Source: an uncultured Blautia sp. (lineage in GTDB: Bacteria > Bacillota > Clostridia > Lachnospirales > Lachnospiraceae). Taken from it: a stretch of 7,360 nucleotides of DNA. A program made the position numbers and the translations under genes. The stretch spans positions 1 through 7,360 of the forward strand of contig URWL01000085.1 of assembly GCA_900551465.1 (NCBI GenBank). The letters run 5' to 3'. Below are positions 6,918 through 7,360 of the stretch, piece by piece; position 1 is the stretch's first letter, and the number at the start of each line of letters is the position of its first letter. The notes under the pieces are model-generated. The model saw only the letters and a program-made list of their open reading frames with translations, did no database searches and was not told the DNA's origin.

Positions 6918-7280
6918 ATGAGATTAAAAAATGTTCTGATTGTTGTAAAAGATATGGAAAAATCAAAAAGATTTTATCATGATTTATTTGGTCTTGATAT
7001 GGTAGTGGATCATGGGGGGAACGTGATTTTAACAGAAGGGCTTGTACTTCAGGAAGAAAAAATATGGAGAAAATTTTTAAACAGAGACATCATTCCCAAA
7101 AATAATTCCTGTGAACTGTATTTTGAAGAAACAGATATAGAAGCATTTGTTGAAAAATTGGAAACATTATATCCTTCGATTGAATATGTAAATAAAAGGA
7201 TTACTCATAGCTGGGGACAAAGTGTTGTTCGATTTTATGATCTGGATGGTAATTTGATTGAGGTGGGAACTCCAATGTGA
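6918..7280 (+). CDS. VOC family protein (glyoxalase/bleomycin-resistance fold)
   Basis: This is a 120-residue single-chain protein with two beta-alpha-beta-beta-beta halves. The first half opens with LKNVLIVVKDMEKSKRFYHDLFGL, the standard VOC start. The second half opens with CELYFEETDIEAFVEKL (65-81) and ends with VVRFYDLDGNLIEVG (E115), the usual final metal-ligand strand. The usual first-strand ligand His is replaced by Asn (N5), so metal binding may differ from glyoxalase I. The family includes isomerases, dioxygenases and antibiotic-binding proteins, and no specific reaction can be assigned. ATG 6918 is preferred because GGAGGGG (6904-6910) lies seven bases upstream. The ATG at 6912 is only one base from that site, and the GTG at 6894 lies before it. 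No clear promoter or terminator is attached, so it may be read from upstream. Confidence 0.82.
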   Translation: MRLKNVLIVVKDMEKSKRFYHDLFGLDMVVDHGGNVILTEGLVLQEEKIWRKFLNRDIIPKNNSCELYFEETDIEAFVEKLETLYPSIEYVNKRITHSWGQSVVRFYDLDGNLIEVGTPM

Positions 7281-7283
7281 GGT

Positions 7284-7346
7284 TTAAAAAATAAATCATA
7301 AAAAATGAAAAAAGGTGTTGACATATGTTGGATAAAGTGATATTCT
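7284..7346 (+). promoter_or_regulatory. Strong promoter with A-tract upstream element, probably for a stable RNA operon
   Basis: A perfect -35 TTGACA (7318-7323) and a -10 TATTCT (7341-7346) are separated by the ideal 17 bases. Three A-tracts (7286-7291, 7300-7305, 7308-7313) lie just upstream, like an UP element. The transcript would start near 7353 within GAGCTGTCGC, which resembles the leaders I know from Clostridia rRNA or tRNA operons. The gene itself is beyond the window, so its identity is inferred. Confidence 0.75.
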
Positions 7347-7360
7347 AATTGAGCTGTCGC

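Overview
The window is AT-rich, Gram-positive DNA with strong purine-rich ribosome binding sites (AGGAGG type). All confidently called genes lie on the + strand. The protein set is an A-type flavoprotein, an SseB-like protein, a YtrA-type GntR regulator, ClpC, RadA and a HAD hydrolase. Together with the small protein ahead of radA, this points to the Clostridia, most likely a gut Lachnospiraceae of the Blautia/Ruminococcus/Dorea kind. The taxonomic placement is inferred from protein character, not from a marker gene.

Layout. Bases 1-296 are the 3' end of a flavodoxin-domain protein, probably an FprA-type flavodiiron protein. An SseB-like protein of about 254 residues follows (348-1112) and ends at a long bulged hairpin terminator (about 1131-1187). 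A new transcription unit starts near 1199 with a promoter overlapped by an inverted repeat. It carries a short GntR/YtrA-type repressor (1258-1629) and clpC (1672-4146), 42 bases apart. A second promoter (extended -10, 4229-4237) drives an uncharacterised 137-residue protein (4326-4739). That gene overlaps the start of radA (4733-6109), and a HAD phosphatase/phosphomutase-like gene follows after 10 bases (6120-6772). The HAD gene is split by a one-base frameshift at a run of seven A's. After a CAG/CTG-rich hairpin comes a VOC (glyoxalase-fold) protein (6918-7280). The window ends in a consensus-like promoter with an A-tract upstream region, apparently for a stable RNA or another strong gene just outside.

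How it works together. The centre is a protein-quality and DNA-repair neighbourhood: ClpC is the unfoldase partner of ClpP, and RadA is a branch-migration helicase of recombination. In Bacillus these two genes are neighbours in a ctsR-mcsA-mcsB-clpC-radA cluster. Here ctsR, mcsA and mcsB are absent from the position upstream of clpC, and a GntR-type regulator stands there instead. The uncharacterised small protein sits between clpC and radA. No CRISPR array, insertion sequence, prophage or tRNA gene was seen. The most interesting points are the re-wired clpC control, the small protein coupled to radA, and the A7 frameshift in an otherwise intact HAD gene.
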